Made by a program: the position numbers and the translations under genes | Assembly (NCBI GenBank): GCA_039933105.1 | Contig: JBDTOT010000012.1 | Location: 46,506-110,505, forward strand | Direction: 5' to 3' | From: FEN-1219 sp039933105 | Lineage (GTDB): Bacteria; Pseudomonadota; Gammaproteobacteria; Steroidobacterales; Rariloculaceae | Length of the DNA stretch: 64,000 nucleotides | Shown here: positions 41,475 to 50,587 of the stretch, in pieces | How positions within the stretch are numbered: the first letter of the stretch is position 1 | How the letters are laid out: every line of letters begins with the position of its first letter | Notes under the pieces: model-generated | What the model saw: only the letters and a program-made list of their open reading frames with translations | Databases searched by the model: none | Told to the model about the DNA's origin: nothing

Positions 41475-42753
41475 ACGGGGGCAGCTCCGCTTTGATCACG
41501 AGAGCCGGCTCCTGGTCGGCGACGACGCGGTACGCGCCTACTCCCACGGGCACGAGCGCGGACTCGCCGCGCGCAAGCCGGCCCACGTTCTTGCCGTCCG
41601 TGGCGTACACGCTCACGGCGCCCGCGAGCGCATGGAGCGTGTGCGGCGGCGTAGCCGGCACGTCGACGGACACGAGCGCAGTCGGCGTCAGATGTTCGAT
41701 ACGAAAATATTCGCTGTCGACCGAGCGCTGCACTCCCGCACGCACGGTTCGCGGCAGCACGATGAACTCGTCGGGCCGCGTGGCGGAGAGATTCACGGCG
41801 CCGAACGTGGCGTCGATGTCGATGGGCCGCAACGGGAACCGTACGTTGTCCCACGCGCGGTAGGTGACACCCGGCCGGCGAATCTCGAGCGCGAGCAGCG
41901 AGCGTCCTTCGGGACTACCGAGCGCATGTATCTCGGCCGATGCCGGCCGGCCGCTCGCGGCGACGATGCGCGCCGGATTCGAGTTGTGCACCACCATGCC
42001 CGCAGACACTGGCACCGCGTTCATGCTGTCGAGCGCCTGCCAATACACGGCGCGCAACGTCGAGAGGCACGCGGCGGCAGTCGCCCACTTAGTGGAGGCA
42101 ACGCGCGGCCGCAGAATGCCTTCGATCGCCGTGATCTTCGCGCCGCGATTCGAGAGCCACGGCTTCAGTAGCGCTTGCAGCTGTTCGGGCGACACCGTGC
42201 CCGCACAGAGATCGAGCAACTGTTGCTGATCGCGCCGACCGGCGGCGAACTGTGCCGCGAGCTTCTTCGCATCGGCGTCCTTGCTGAAGCCGAGCCGGAT
42301 CGTGGCGCCCGGATCGGCCGCAACGATGACGTACACCTCGGTACCACCGGGCGGATGCGCTTGTATGGACAGAAGCTCAGCGACATCCAGCAGCTTCGGC
42401 AACAAAGGTAGCCGCTTCCCGTATCGGTCGACAAACTCGGCGCCGAGCAGAGCATCGGCGTGCGCGGAAAGCAAAACGGGCAGAGGAGCGCTGGAGCCGT
42501 CGTCGAAATCGATGACGCTTGGAAATTTGCGCGCCTCATCGTCCGAGTCGTCGGCTGCGAGCTCGAACGACTCGCCGATGGCACCGCGTGTGGACATGGC
42601 GCCGAGCCGTTTGAAGTCGCGCAAGCGCACCCCGCCCCACGGCCGCTCGACGAGATTGTCGCTCCGCGGCTTCAGCAATCGCGCGCTCAACGCGGCGGCA
42701 GCCGCGCTATCCCCCGTCATGAGCCGTTCCGCCTCGGAATTCGTCCGCGCCAT
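41464..42753 (-). CDS. Type I mannose-6-phosphate isomerase-like protein
   Basis: 429 residues from ATG 42753 (weak ribosome site; the frame is open to 42801). Type I ManA features: LVERPWGGVRLRDF, IGESFELAADD, LSIQAHPPGGTEVYVIVAAD with the zinc-binding Gln and His, and a C-terminal cupin with RGESALVPVG. It would interconvert fructose-6-phosphate and mannose-6-phosphate for polysaccharide synthesis. The third zinc region is less typical (GMVVHNSN), so substrate range could differ. Confidence 0.75.
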   Translation of the reverse strand: MARTNSEAERLMTGDSAAAAALSARLLKPRSDNLVERPWGGVRLRDFKRLGAMSTRGAIGESFELAADDSDDEARKFPSVIDFDDGSSAPLPVLLSAHADALLGAEFVDRYGKRLPLLPKLLDVAELLSIQAHPPGGTEVYVIVAADPGATIRLGFSKDADAKKLAAQFAAGRRDQQQLLDLCAGTVSPEQLQALLKPWLSNRGAKITAIEGILRPRVASTKWATAAACLSTLRAVYWQALDSMNAVPVSAGMVVHNSNPARIVAASGRPASAEIHALGSPEGRSLLALEIRRPGVTYRAWDNVRFPLRPIDIDATFGAVNLSATRPDEFIVLPRTVRAGVQRSVDSEYFRIEHLTPTALVSVDVPATPPHTLHALAGAVSVYATDGKNVGRLARGESALVPVGVGAYRVVADQEPALVIKAELPPYAA

Positions 42754-42927
42754 CGTAGAACCCTTGCGGACGCACTCATTTTTGCTCACGCAAAGAGCCA
42801 CGTCCCATTTCGTTTTGGAGGCGGCAGTATGCCATGGCCGCGATATGTCAAAACGTGACTGAATACCGGGCCGATACGGGCTTCGCAGCGTAGCCTGACC
42901 GTCACTTCCGTTGATTATGGTCCACTG

Positions 42928-45624
42928 ATGGCTAACCCCCGGGACTTAGCCGAACAAGCGTTCGCCCTGCTGCAAGACGCGCTGCGCGACTCGGAAGCGC
43001 GGGCATCGGATTTGGACGAGCAGCTGAAGCGCAAGCGAGCGCCGAAGACGAAGCTCGAAGAGCAGCTCGACGTCCTGACGCATCGACTCGAACAAATCGA
43101 GACCGAGCGCGCCCATTGGGAACACCAGGCCAGCCACCTCGAAGAGGTTGCCGAGGCCGAGCGCGTAAAAGTCGCGCAGCTGAAGAAAAAACTCGAGATC
43201 GCCGAATCCGGCCCCGAGAAGCTCACCAAGAAAGAGGTCAACTACTGGCGCGAGCGCGCCGAGACCTTCGACACCGAAACCCACGACTACAAGACGCGGC
43301 TTGCCGGCTTGCAGCGTGAGCTCATGGGGCGTGACGCCCAGCTCACAGAGCTCCAACATTCACCTCAGACCGAAATGGCGGACTCCGTAGAGTCGCCCGC
43401 CGAGCCAAACGAAATCACGGACGAGCTGCGCCATCAGGTCCAGCAACGCGACCAGTGGTTGGCCGAGCTGCGGCTCGAGCTGCACGACCTTCGCACGCAG
43501 GCGACCGGCACGGCCGAGCCCCCTCTCGAGACGCTGGCCGAAATCGAAACGCTGCGCCACCAGGTGACGAGCCTCGAGCGTGCGCTGGCCGAGGCACATA
43601 ACACTCGCGCCGCGGCGCAGGCCGATCTGCACCGCGCCACGCAGGACCTTGCCGCACGCGAGCGCGCCGTTCGCGAAGCCGACGCGGCAAGTGAACGGTC
43701 GCAAGGTCTCGTGCGCGAGCGCGAACACCGGATCGTGGAGCTCTCGGCGGCGGTCGAGCAGTTGCGCAGCGAGTCGCACCAACGCGAGCACCAGATCCGC
43801 GCCGACAACGCGGAGCACACCGACCAGATTGCGGCGCTTTCGCGCGAGCTCATGCAGCTGCGCAGCCGCGCCGACCACGATCGCCAAGCAGCGGCGAATG
43901 CGAGCGTCGAGATCGAGGAGGCCCGCTCCGCCCGTTCCGCAGCCGAGCAACGCACAGCCGCGGCCGAATCGGCGATCGACGAAGCTCGCGCCTCAGCCGA
44001 GCTGCGCGTAGTCGCAGCCGAAGAAGCGCTCGCACGCGCCGAGCGCGCGGTAGTGGAACGCGGCCAACAGCACAACGAAACTGCGGCGGCCGTTCAACGC
44101 CTCGAGCTCGACGTCATACAGCGCGAGCAAGCGCTGGCGGAACGCGCAGAACAGGTGCGAGAGCTCGGTCAACGGCTCGCCGACCGCGAACAGCACATCG
44201 ACGCGATGAATGGCGACCTCGAGCGCGCCAAAGCTACGGTTGCGGCCAACGGCCGTGAGATTTCGAGCCTGCGCGAAACATTGCAGGCCGCGAATGGCGA
44301 TTTGGAGCATGCAAGAGGCGCGGTCGCGGCGAACGATCGCGAAATCTCGGGCCTGCGCGACACGCTGGAGGCTGCGAACGGCGATCTCGAGCACGCTAAA
44401 GCTACGGTTGCGGCCAACGGCCGCGAGATCTCGAGCCTCCGTGAGACGCTGCAGGCAGCAAACCGCGATCTCGAGCAAACCCGCGGACAGGTTGCGGATT
44501 TCGAAGCCACGCGCACCGCCGATCGCAACCACGCCGAAGCGTTGGCGAAAGAGCTGGCCGACACGAAAGAACAGCTCATGACGCTACACGCCGCCCAGAC
44601 CGAGACCCGCCGCCAGGCGGACGCGTTCGCGGACGAAGTCGCCGCCGCACGCGAGCAAATCGCAGGGCTCGAAGCGGAGCTGAAGGAAGAGAAGGACAAC
44701 GCCGAGAATCTCGGCGAGCTCGCCAACGAACGCCGCGAGCACATGACGAAGCTCCAGGAGCAAGTCGAGGAAGCCGAGGAACGCTTCGCCGAAGCCGATT
44801 GGCGACTCGGCAAAGCGCTCTACTTCGAGAAGCTCGTCAAGCGCCGCAAGGGACTGGTCGCGAAGCTACTCGAAGCGCTGCGCGGGAAGATGAAGGCCAA
44901 CGTGGCGCTGAAGGCCGGCCTCGACGGTCTACGTACCTACAAGGCGTCGGCCGAAGCGAACCAGCAGAAGATGCTGCAACGCCTCGACAAGATGAAGGCG
45001 CAGCTCACGGAAGCCGAAGACACGATCAAGAAATATCAGGGCGCCACGCACACGAAGGAAGAGCTCGCGCGCGTGGAGTCGCGCGCAACCGACCTTGAAA
45101 TGCGCCTGAACACGCAAGCCGAAATCATTCAGTCGCTCGAGGCCGAGCTGAAGACGGTGCGACTTGCCCATCACACGGGCGACAACGACGCGAGCCAGCA
45201 AATCGAGCAACTGCGCGCGGAGCTCGAGACGAAGAGCCAGATCATCAATAAGCTCCAGGAAGATGCCGATGACCAGCAGCGCAAGCTCGGCAAGCTGCGC
45301 GGCAGCGAGTCGGAGACGGTGCGTCTCAAAGCGCTGACGGAGAAAGACCGCGGCGAGATCGACACCCTGCAACGCGAGATCGCGCAGCTTCGCGAGGCGC
45401 TCGCGCGGCAGAACGCCGCCGCGGCGGCATCCGGTAGCGACCACCCCGAGCTCGCGGCCATGCTGAAGGAGCGGGAGCAGACGGTCACACGCCTCATGGC
45501 CACCGTCAAAGAGCACGAAAGCACGATCAAGAAGTTGAATGAATCGGCCGAGGGTTGGAAGCGCAAATACCAATTCCTTGCGGCCGATGAGCCCGACGCC
45601 CACAAGTCCGCGGCCGAGCAGTAG
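42928..45624 (+). CDS. Large coiled-coil protein with internal 28-residue repeats
   Basis: 898 residues with no signal peptide or membrane span. Nearly the whole length is heptad-patterned Glu/Ala/Leu/Arg/Gln sequence. A central basic segment (about 630-690, EKLVKRRKGLVAKLLEALRG and KMKANVALKAGLDGL) interrupts it. Three exact-length repeats occur at residues 428-511. Function unknown; such proteins act as cytoskeletal or scaffolding elements. It is 15 bases upstream of a polytopic membrane protein gene, so the two may work together. Confidence 0.8.
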   Translation: MANPRDLAEQAFALLQDALRDSEARASDLDEQLKRKRAPKTKLEEQLDVLTHRLEQIETERAHWEHQASHLEEVAEAERVKVAQLKKKLEIAESGPEKLTKKEVNYWRERAETFDTETHDYKTRLAGLQRELMGRDAQLTELQHSPQTEMADSVESPAEPNEITDELRHQVQQRDQWLAELRLELHDLRTQATGTAEPPLETLAEIETLRHQVTSLERALAEAHNTRAAAQADLHRATQDLAARERAVREADAASERSQGLVREREHRIVELSAAVEQLRSESHQREHQIRADNAEHTDQIAALSRELMQLRSRADHDRQAAANASVEIEEARSARSAAEQRTAAAESAIDEARASAELRVVAAEEALARAERAVVERGQQHNETAAAVQRLELDVIQREQALAERAEQVRELGQRLADREQHIDAMNGDLERAKATVAANGREISSLRETLQAANGDLEHARGAVAANDREISGLRDTLEAANGDLEHAKATVAANGREISSLRETLQAANRDLEQTRGQVADFEATRTADRNHAEALAKELADTKEQLMTLHAAQTETRRQADAFADEVAAAREQIAGLEAELKEEKDNAENLGELANERREHMTKLQEQVEEAEERFAEADWRLGKALYFEKLVKRRKGLVAKLLEALRGKMKANVALKAGLDGLRTYKASAEANQQKMLQRLDKMKAQLTEAEDTIKKYQGATHTKEELARVESRATDLEMRLNTQAEIIQSLEAELKTVRLAHHTGDNDASQQIEQLRAELETKSQIINKLQEDADDQQRKLGKLRGSESETVRLKALTEKDRGEIDTLQREIAQLREALARQNAAAAASGSDHPELAAMLKEREQTVTRLMATVKEHESTIKKLNESAEGWKRKYQFLAADEPDAHKSAAEQ
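44209..44460 (+). repeat. Three in-frame 84-base tandem repeats within the coiled-coil gene
   Basis: Units at 44209-44292, 44293-44376 and 44377-44460 encode NGDLE.AKATVAANGREIS and SLRETLQAA or close variants, followed by a partial fourth (NRDLEQ). Units one and three are nearly identical in DNA, unit two more diverged. 28 residues are four heptads, so copy-number change would lengthen the coiled coil without breaking its register. Confidence 0.85.
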
Positions 45625-45639
45625 CTCGAGGCTCGCAGC

Positions 45640-46491
45640 ATGTCCATCGGCGTCTTCCTTGGCTCCTTGGCCAGTCGCGGCCTGGATTTCGCGTCGCTCG
45701 GCGCCGCCTACCTCGTGTTGCTGGCGACGGTGCTACTAACGACTTGCGCCTTCATCGCCGCACGTCATTACCTCGTGATCTCACCGAATCGCTGGACGCG
45801 CGACCACGGCGTCTACGTCTCGTGGCTGCTCGCCACGCTGCTCATCGCCACGCTGCTCGAGAACGAAACGCTACCGCACGGCAATGCCACCACGCATTAC
45901 GCCGCCGTGCCGCAACTGCTGTTGCTGCTAGGCTTGAACGCGTGGATCTGGAAACGACAAGAGCCGTGGCTCGTGGCGCTCGGCGCCGCAGCGGGGGCTG
46001 CCACAATCATCGTGACGGTGGCGCTCGCGTTCGCGACGAAGCTCGTCGGCGCGGCTTACGTCGTCACGGCACTGGTGCTCTCAGCGCTGCTCGTACTGTT
46101 GTGGTTGAAGGCCGTATCGACGAAGAGCCAGTTCCTGCACGCCGACACCATCTATATCGCCTCGAAGGAAATGCTCGGTGCCGTCGTTGCGGCCCAGAAA
46201 CCCTGGCTTGGTCTGCCACAGTGGGCCGCGTTGATCGCCGCAAGTGTCGGTCTAGCCGTGGGCAATTCCCTGTTGCGCGGCGCAGCACTCGAGCAAATTC
46301 CGGCCACCGAGGTCGCAGGTCAGTCGCTGATCTTGCTCGGTGTAACAGCGGTCGTAGGTGCCGTACCGGCAGCGACCTACTGGTTGCTTCGCAAGTCCTG
46401 GATGCCGGAGCTCACGCGGCTCGTGTGGCTCGCGTGGATGGTCATCGGCTTCGCATTCACGTACGGAAACTACCTCACCGCCCGGGCGTGA
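45640..46491 (+). CDS. Polytopic inner-membrane protein of unknown function
   Basis: 283 residues with about seven or eight hydrophobic helices, for example YLVLLATVLLTTCAFIAARH, WLLATLLIATLLEN and LVGAAYVVTALVLSALLVLL. No known family motif is recognised. It follows the coiled-coil gene by 15 bases and its end overlaps the convergent lipB by 17 bases. Confidence 0.75.
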   Translation: MSIGVFLGSLASRGLDFASLGAAYLVLLATVLLTTCAFIAARHYLVISPNRWTRDHGVYVSWLLATLLIATLLENETLPHGNATTHYAAVPQLLLLLGLNAWIWKRQEPWLVALGAAAGAATIIVTVALAFATKLVGAAYVVTALVLSALLVLLWLKAVSTKSQFLHADTIYIASKEMLGAVVAAQKPWLGLPQWAALIAASVGLAVGNSLLRGAALEQIPATEVAGQSLILLGVTAVVGAVPAATYWLLRKSWMPELTRLVWLAWMVIGFAFTYGNYLTARA

Positions 46492-47107
46492 CTCGCGCCA
46501 ATAGTTGCGGCGTGAAGTCCGTGCGAAAACGCGCAAGAGTGTCGACGTCGCTCAAATCGCGCACCTGCGTAACCTCGAGCCCCTCGTAGCCGCAGGGATT
46601 GATACCCGCAAACGGGGCCAGATCCATCGCAACGTTCACGGCCAGGCCGTGGTACGAGCAGTGGCGTTTCACGCGCAGCCCGACCGCTCCAAGCTTCGCG
46701 CGCGCATGCTTGCCGCTCGCAACGTACACACCCGGCGCGTCGCGTCGGGCAATCGCCTCGATGCCATACGCAGCGACCGTGTCGATGACGGCGCCTTCCA
46801 GCGCCTGCACGAGCGTACGTGCGGTCCAGCCGAGGCGCTTCAAGTCGAGCAGCACGTAGGCCACGAGCTGACCGGGGCCGTGATAGGTGACCTGACCGCC
46901 GCGATCGATCTGCACCACGGGGATGTCGCCAGGGGCGAGCAAATGAGATCGGTCAGCGCGCATGCCGAGCGTATACACGGGCGGGTGCTCGACGAACCAC
47001 ACCTCGTCGCGAGTGTCGGCCGTGCGCTCGGCCGTGAACGCCTGCATCTCTTCGAAGACGCCGGGTAGCGGCCGGAAGCCAAGATCACGAACGAGCGGCG
47101 CGGGCAC
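46475..47107 (-). CDS. lipB: Octanoyl-[carrier protein]:protein octanoyltransferase LipB
   Basis: 210 residues, GTG start. DRGGQVTYHGPGQLVAYVLL, the catalytic-Lys region VGLRVKRHCSYHGLAVNV and the Cys in INPCGYEGLEVTQ are standard LipB motifs. It attaches octanoate to lipoyl domains such as that of the E2 protein encoded at 16.3 kb; LipA, which inserts sulfur, is not in the window. It is the last gene of the mre-mrd-dacA-ybeD operon, the usual gammaproteobacterial position. Confidence 0.93.
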   Translation of the reverse strand: MPAPLVRDLGFRPLPGVFEEMQAFTAERTADTRDEVWFVEHPPVYTLGMRADRSHLLAPGDIPVVQIDRGGQVTYHGPGQLVAYVLLDLKRLGWTARTLVQALEGAVIDTVAAYGIEAIARRDAPGVYVASGKHARAKLGAVGLRVKRHCSYHGLAVNVAMDLAPFAGINPCGYEGLEVTQVRDLSDVDTLARFRTDFTPQLLARVTPGR

Positions 47108-47114
47108 GGCGGTC

Positions 47115-47378
47115 CTAGATCACCATGATGACCTCGTCGCTCGCGACGAGATCGTTGTACATGGCATCGATTTGCGCACGGCTCTTGGCGTGCACCGTGA
47201 TCGTGAGGCTCAGGTAGTTGCCCTTCTTGCTCAGATGCTCGATGACTTTGTGCGCATCGCCGTAGTGGGCTTCGGCAATTTTTACGGCCGCGGCGCGAAA
47301 CTTCTGATCGTTGCGGCCGAACACTTTGACCGGCACATCCGTCGGAAACTTCAGCAGCGATTCGGGCGAATCGCTCAC
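47115..47378 (-). CDS. ybeD: YbeD/DUF493 family protein
   Basis: 87 residues. LLKFPTDVPVKVFGRND and YLSLTITVHAKSRAQIDAMY match the small ACT-like YbeD family, always found between dacA and lipB in gammaproteobacteria. Its role is unknown; allosteric regulation of lipoylation has been suggested from its fold and position. It overlaps dacA by 4 bases. Confidence 0.9.
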   Translation of the reverse strand: MSDSPESLLKFPTDVPVKVFGRNDQKFRAAAVKIAEAHYGDAHKVIEHLSKKGNYLSLTITVHAKSRAQIDAMYNDLVASDEVIMVI

Positions 47379-48505
47379 TTGAGCGCCGACTTCAAGCGCG
47401 ACCAGACGCCACCCTCCGACACGCCCGTCAGCACGACAAGCGGCGCGCTCGCGAGCTGGTGGCCTCCAAAAGAGACGTTGACCGAGCCCACGGTCGCGCC
47501 AGGCACAAGCGGCGCTGCGAGATCCTGGAGCCGGTCCATGCTGGCCTGCAGCAGCGAAAAACCGCCGCGCGGAATCGTCACGAAGATGTCGGCCGCGGTC
47601 CCCACACCGGCGAACTCGGCGTCGCCGCCGATCACGGGCGCGGCCTCGATCTGCTGGCCGGCGGAATACAGCTTGCGCGTCTCGTAGTTCGCGAAACCAT
47701 AGTCCAAGAGCTTCTTCGCGCCGTCGTTACGCTGGCGCGGACTTTGCGCACCGAGCACGACGGCGATCAACCGCATGCCCTCGCGTTCCGCCGAGCTCAC
47801 GAGACAGTATCCGGCGGCGCTCGTGTGCCCCGTCTTCATGCCGTCGACGCTCGGGTCGCGCCACAGAAGCTGGTTACGGTTCTGCTGCGTGATGCCGTTG
47901 TAGCTGAACTCGCGTTCGGAATAGAGCCGGTAGTAGTCGGGAAACTCCGAGATGATGGCGCGGGCCAAGATCGCTAGATCGTGCGCGGTGGTGTAATGGT
48001 CTTTTGCCGGTAAGCCATGCGGATTGCGCCACTGCGAGTTGTTCATGCTGAGCCGCTTGGCGGCCGCGTTCATCTGCACGACGAACCCGTCGACGGAGCC
48101 GCCGACGAACTCCGCCAGCGCCACGCTCGCGTCGTTGCCGGACTGGATCAACATGCCGCGCACGAGGTCTTCGACGGCCACGTGCGAGTTCGGCTCGATG
48201 AACATGCGCGTGCCGCTCTGGTGCCACGCCTTCACGCTCACGGGCGCCTGGTCGGCAATCTTGATCTGTCCACGCTTCAGTGCACCGAACACGACGTACG
48301 CCGTCATCAGCTTCGTCAAGCTCGCCGGCGGCAGCCGCTCGTCGGCAGCGTTCGACGCGAGCACGGTGTCGGTCGCGAAATCCACGAGGTAGTACGTGTT
48401 GAAGTCGACCTTCGGCGGTAACGTCGAAGGCCCGTCGGCGGCGACAGCAGCCGTGCCAAACGCCGCGGCCAGACAAAAAACGACTGTGTTGCGACTCAGG
48501 CTCAT
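47375..48505 (-). CDS. dacA: D-alanyl-D-alanine carboxypeptidase (PBP5/6 type)
   Basis: 376 residues. Signal peptide to about residue 23; penicillin-binding motifs SLTK (62-65), SGN (122-124) and KTG in DGMKTGHTSAAGYCLV; a C-terminal beta domain ends in an amphipathic tail (GGVWSRLKSALK) that anchors it to the membrane. It trims the terminal D-Ala of pentapeptides and so limits cross-linking. Confidence 0.93.
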   Translation of the reverse strand: MSLSRNTVVFCLAAAFGTAAVAADGPSTLPPKVDFNTYYLVDFATDTVLASNAADERLPPASLTKLMTAYVVFGALKRGQIKIADQAPVSVKAWHQSGTRMFIEPNSHVAVEDLVRGMLIQSGNDASVALAEFVGGSVDGFVVQMNAAAKRLSMNNSQWRNPHGLPAKDHYTTAHDLAILARAIISEFPDYYRLYSEREFSYNGITQQNRNQLLWRDPSVDGMKTGHTSAAGYCLVSSAEREGMRLIAVVLGAQSPRQRNDGAKKLLDYGFANYETRKLYSAGQQIEAAPVIGGDAEFAGVGTAADIFVTIPRGGFSLLQASMDRLQDLAAPLVPGATVGSVNVSFGGHQLASAPLVVLTGVSEGGVWSRLKSALK

Positions 48506-48512
48506 TGCCCCC

Positions 48513-49466
48513 TCACCTATCGACTACGAGCTGCGGGTTCGCGACGCCGGCCGCGAGCAATCGCGATTTCACGCGATCGAACTCGGCGGAATCACCGATC
48601 GGGCCGAGCCGCACGCGATGTAACGCGCGCGCACCATGTCCATCGGTGACGATGAATGGATTCACGAACCCGTCGGCTGTGAGGCGCGCGACGAGTCGCA
48701 CGGCGTTCTCACGCTCCGAGAACGCGCCGGCCTGCACGAACATCCGCGAACGCGAAGCCGCCGGCGGCGCCGATGAGGTTAGGGAAGGTAGCCCGAGCAC
48801 GGACGCGGTGATGGGCCCGGGCGCACCGGGCGCGCCGGGCACGATCACGGGCCGCGCGGCAACGACCGGCGGCGCCGCGCTTGGCGGCGGGGTGGCAACG
48901 GGCGCTGGCGCCGGCGTGACGGGCGGCGCGGCGGCGATGATCGGCTGCGCATACGGCGCGGCCATCGCTCGCACTTCGACGCGCGCGGTGCCGTTGCGCA
49001 CCATGTCGAGCTGCGTGGCCGCTGCGTAGGAAAGATCGATGATCCGATTGGCGACGAACGGTCCGCGGTCGTTGACCTTCACGACCACGCTTCGGCCGTT
49101 CTCGAGGTTCGTGACTTCGACCCACGTGGGCAATGGCAACGTGGTATGCGCCGCCGTCATCGCATTCATGTCGTACCGCTCGCCGCTCGAGGTGGCGAGG
49201 CCGTGGAAATCGGGCCCGTACCACGAGGCGGTGCCTCGCGCACGATAGCCAGCGCTCGTGGGTAGCACGTGGTAGCGTTTGCCGAGCACGTTGTAGAACG
49301 GCGGATTGCCGCGCTCGCTGCGCGTCTCGCCTTCGCTCTGCACGGTGCTCGAGCGCGTCACCGCCGCGGGCTCTTCTCGGCGCCCGCCGCCGGAACACGC
49401 CGCGAGCAACGCCATCAACACGATCGCGCCGCTGGTTTGAAGCTGGCGACGCGTGCCGTGTATCAC
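48513..49466 (-). CDS. rlpA: Septal-ring lytic transglycosylase RlpA (lipoprotein)
   Basis: 317 residues, GTG start overlapping the mltB stop (GTGA). Lipobox LLAAC places the lipidated Cys at 24. A double-psi beta-barrel domain (about 75-168) holds GTASWYGPDFHGLATSSGE and VVKVNDRGPF with the catalytic Asp; an Ala/Pro linker and a SPOR domain (about 240-317, FVQAGAFSERENAVRLVARL) follow. SPOR binds denuded glycan at the division site. Confidence 0.92.
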   Translation of the reverse strand: MIHGTRRQLQTSGAIVLMALLAACSGGGRREEPAAVTRSSTVQSEGETRSERGNPPFYNVLGKRYHVLPTSAGYRARGTASWYGPDFHGLATSSGERYDMNAMTAAHTTLPLPTWVEVTNLENGRSVVVKVNDRGPFVANRIIDLSYAAATQLDMVRNGTARVEVRAMAAPYAQPIIAAAPPVTPAPAPVATPPPSAAPPVVAARPVIVPGAPGAPGPITASVLGLPSLTSSAPPAASRSRMFVQAGAFSERENAVRLVARLTADGFVNPFIVTDGHGARALHRVRLGPIGDSAEFDRVKSRLLAAGVANPQLVVDR

Positions 49467-50587
49467 CGCTCCACACTCCCGGTTTCGGTTGCGACAGCGG
49501 TCTTGGCTTCGTAACGCGCGCGGATGGCTTGCCCGAGATCGTAGGCGGCGAGCGCATATTTCGGGCTACGGTTGTAACGGGTAATCACGTGGAAGTTGTT
49601 GAACCCCACCCAGTACTCCGAACCGCCGCCTGCGGCTTCGAGCCCGAACAGCGCGGCCGGCGCGTCGGCCGGCAGATCGGTGGTGAACACGTAACCCTCG
49701 CGCCGCAACGAACCCACCGTGTCCTTCAGATCCATGCTGTTACGCGGTTCGGCCCCTTTGAATTTCGGGCCCCGCGATGCCTGCTGCACGACGGGCTGGC
49801 CGGTTTGCCAACCGCTCATCTTGAAGTAGTTGGCGACGCTGCCGAGCGCGTCGTCCCAGTTGTTCCATAGATCGCGTTTGCCGTCGGCGTCAGCGTCCAC
49901 CGCATACCTGCGAAAGCTCGACGGGATGAACTGCCCTGCGCCCATGGCGCCGGCATACGAGCCGAGCGCCGCGGTCGCGTCGAAGCGTTCTTCGCGTGCG
50001 AGCAGCACGAACTGCTCGAGCTCGGACGAGAAAAACGTCGCCCGCGGCGGGAACGCGAACGCGAGCGTCGCGAGCGCGTCGAGCACGCGATACTTACCCA
50101 TCCGAGTGCCGAAATAGGTTTCGACACCGACGATGGCGACGATCATCTCAGGCGCCACGCCATACTGCGCTGCGACAGACTCGATATCCTTTGCGTGCTC
50201 CACCCAGAACTGCGCACCGGCGGCAATGCGCTCTTCGGTGAGGAAGATCTTGCGGTACTGAAACCACGGCACGACGCGCTCGGCGGGTTTCGACATCGCG
50301 TCGAGGACGCTTTGTACGATCTGCGCCTGGTCGAGCAGCGCCGTGAGCTCGCCGCGATCGAAGTCGTGTTGCTTGACCATCTTGTCGACGAACGCCGCCT
50401 TGGCGGCGGCGACGGCCGCAGCGCTCGGCACGGGTGCCGGCGTGGGTGCTGACGCGGCGGCGGATGGCACTGGTGTCGGCGCAGGCGTGGACGTGGGTGC
50501 CGGCGCGGATTCCTGGCTCGTCGCGGCGAACGCGTACAGCACGCAGCCCAAACCGAAGATCCGCCGTCCGAAGTCCACTGCCATCAT
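49463..50587 (-). CDS. mltB: Membrane-bound lytic murein transglycosylase B
   Basis: 374 residues from ATG 50587, which overlaps the rodA stop. A signal peptide and an Ala/Pro/Thr-rich linker (about 27-62) lead into the MltB domain with catalytic Glu156 in IVGVETYFGTRMG, YAGAMGAGQFIPSSFRRYAV and the peptidoglycan-binding GFNNFHVITRYNRS. No lipobox Cys follows the signal peptide, so it may be soluble periplasmic rather than lipid-anchored. It cleaves glycan strands during elongation. Confidence 0.9.
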   Translation of the reverse strand: MMAVDFGRRIFGLGCVLYAFAATSQESAPAPTSTPAPTPVPSAAASAPTPAPVPSAAAVAAAKAAFVDKMVKQHDFDRGELTALLDQAQIVQSVLDAMSKPAERVVPWFQYRKIFLTEERIAAGAQFWVEHAKDIESVAAQYGVAPEMIVAIVGVETYFGTRMGKYRVLDALATLAFAFPPRATFFSSELEQFVLLAREERFDATAALGSYAGAMGAGQFIPSSFRRYAVDADADGKRDLWNNWDDALGSVANYFKMSGWQTGQPVVQQASRGPKFKGAEPRNSMDLKDTVGSLRREGYVFTTDLPADAPAALFGLEAAGGGSEYWVGFNNFHVITRYNRSPKYALAAYDLGQAIRARYEAKTAVATETGSVER

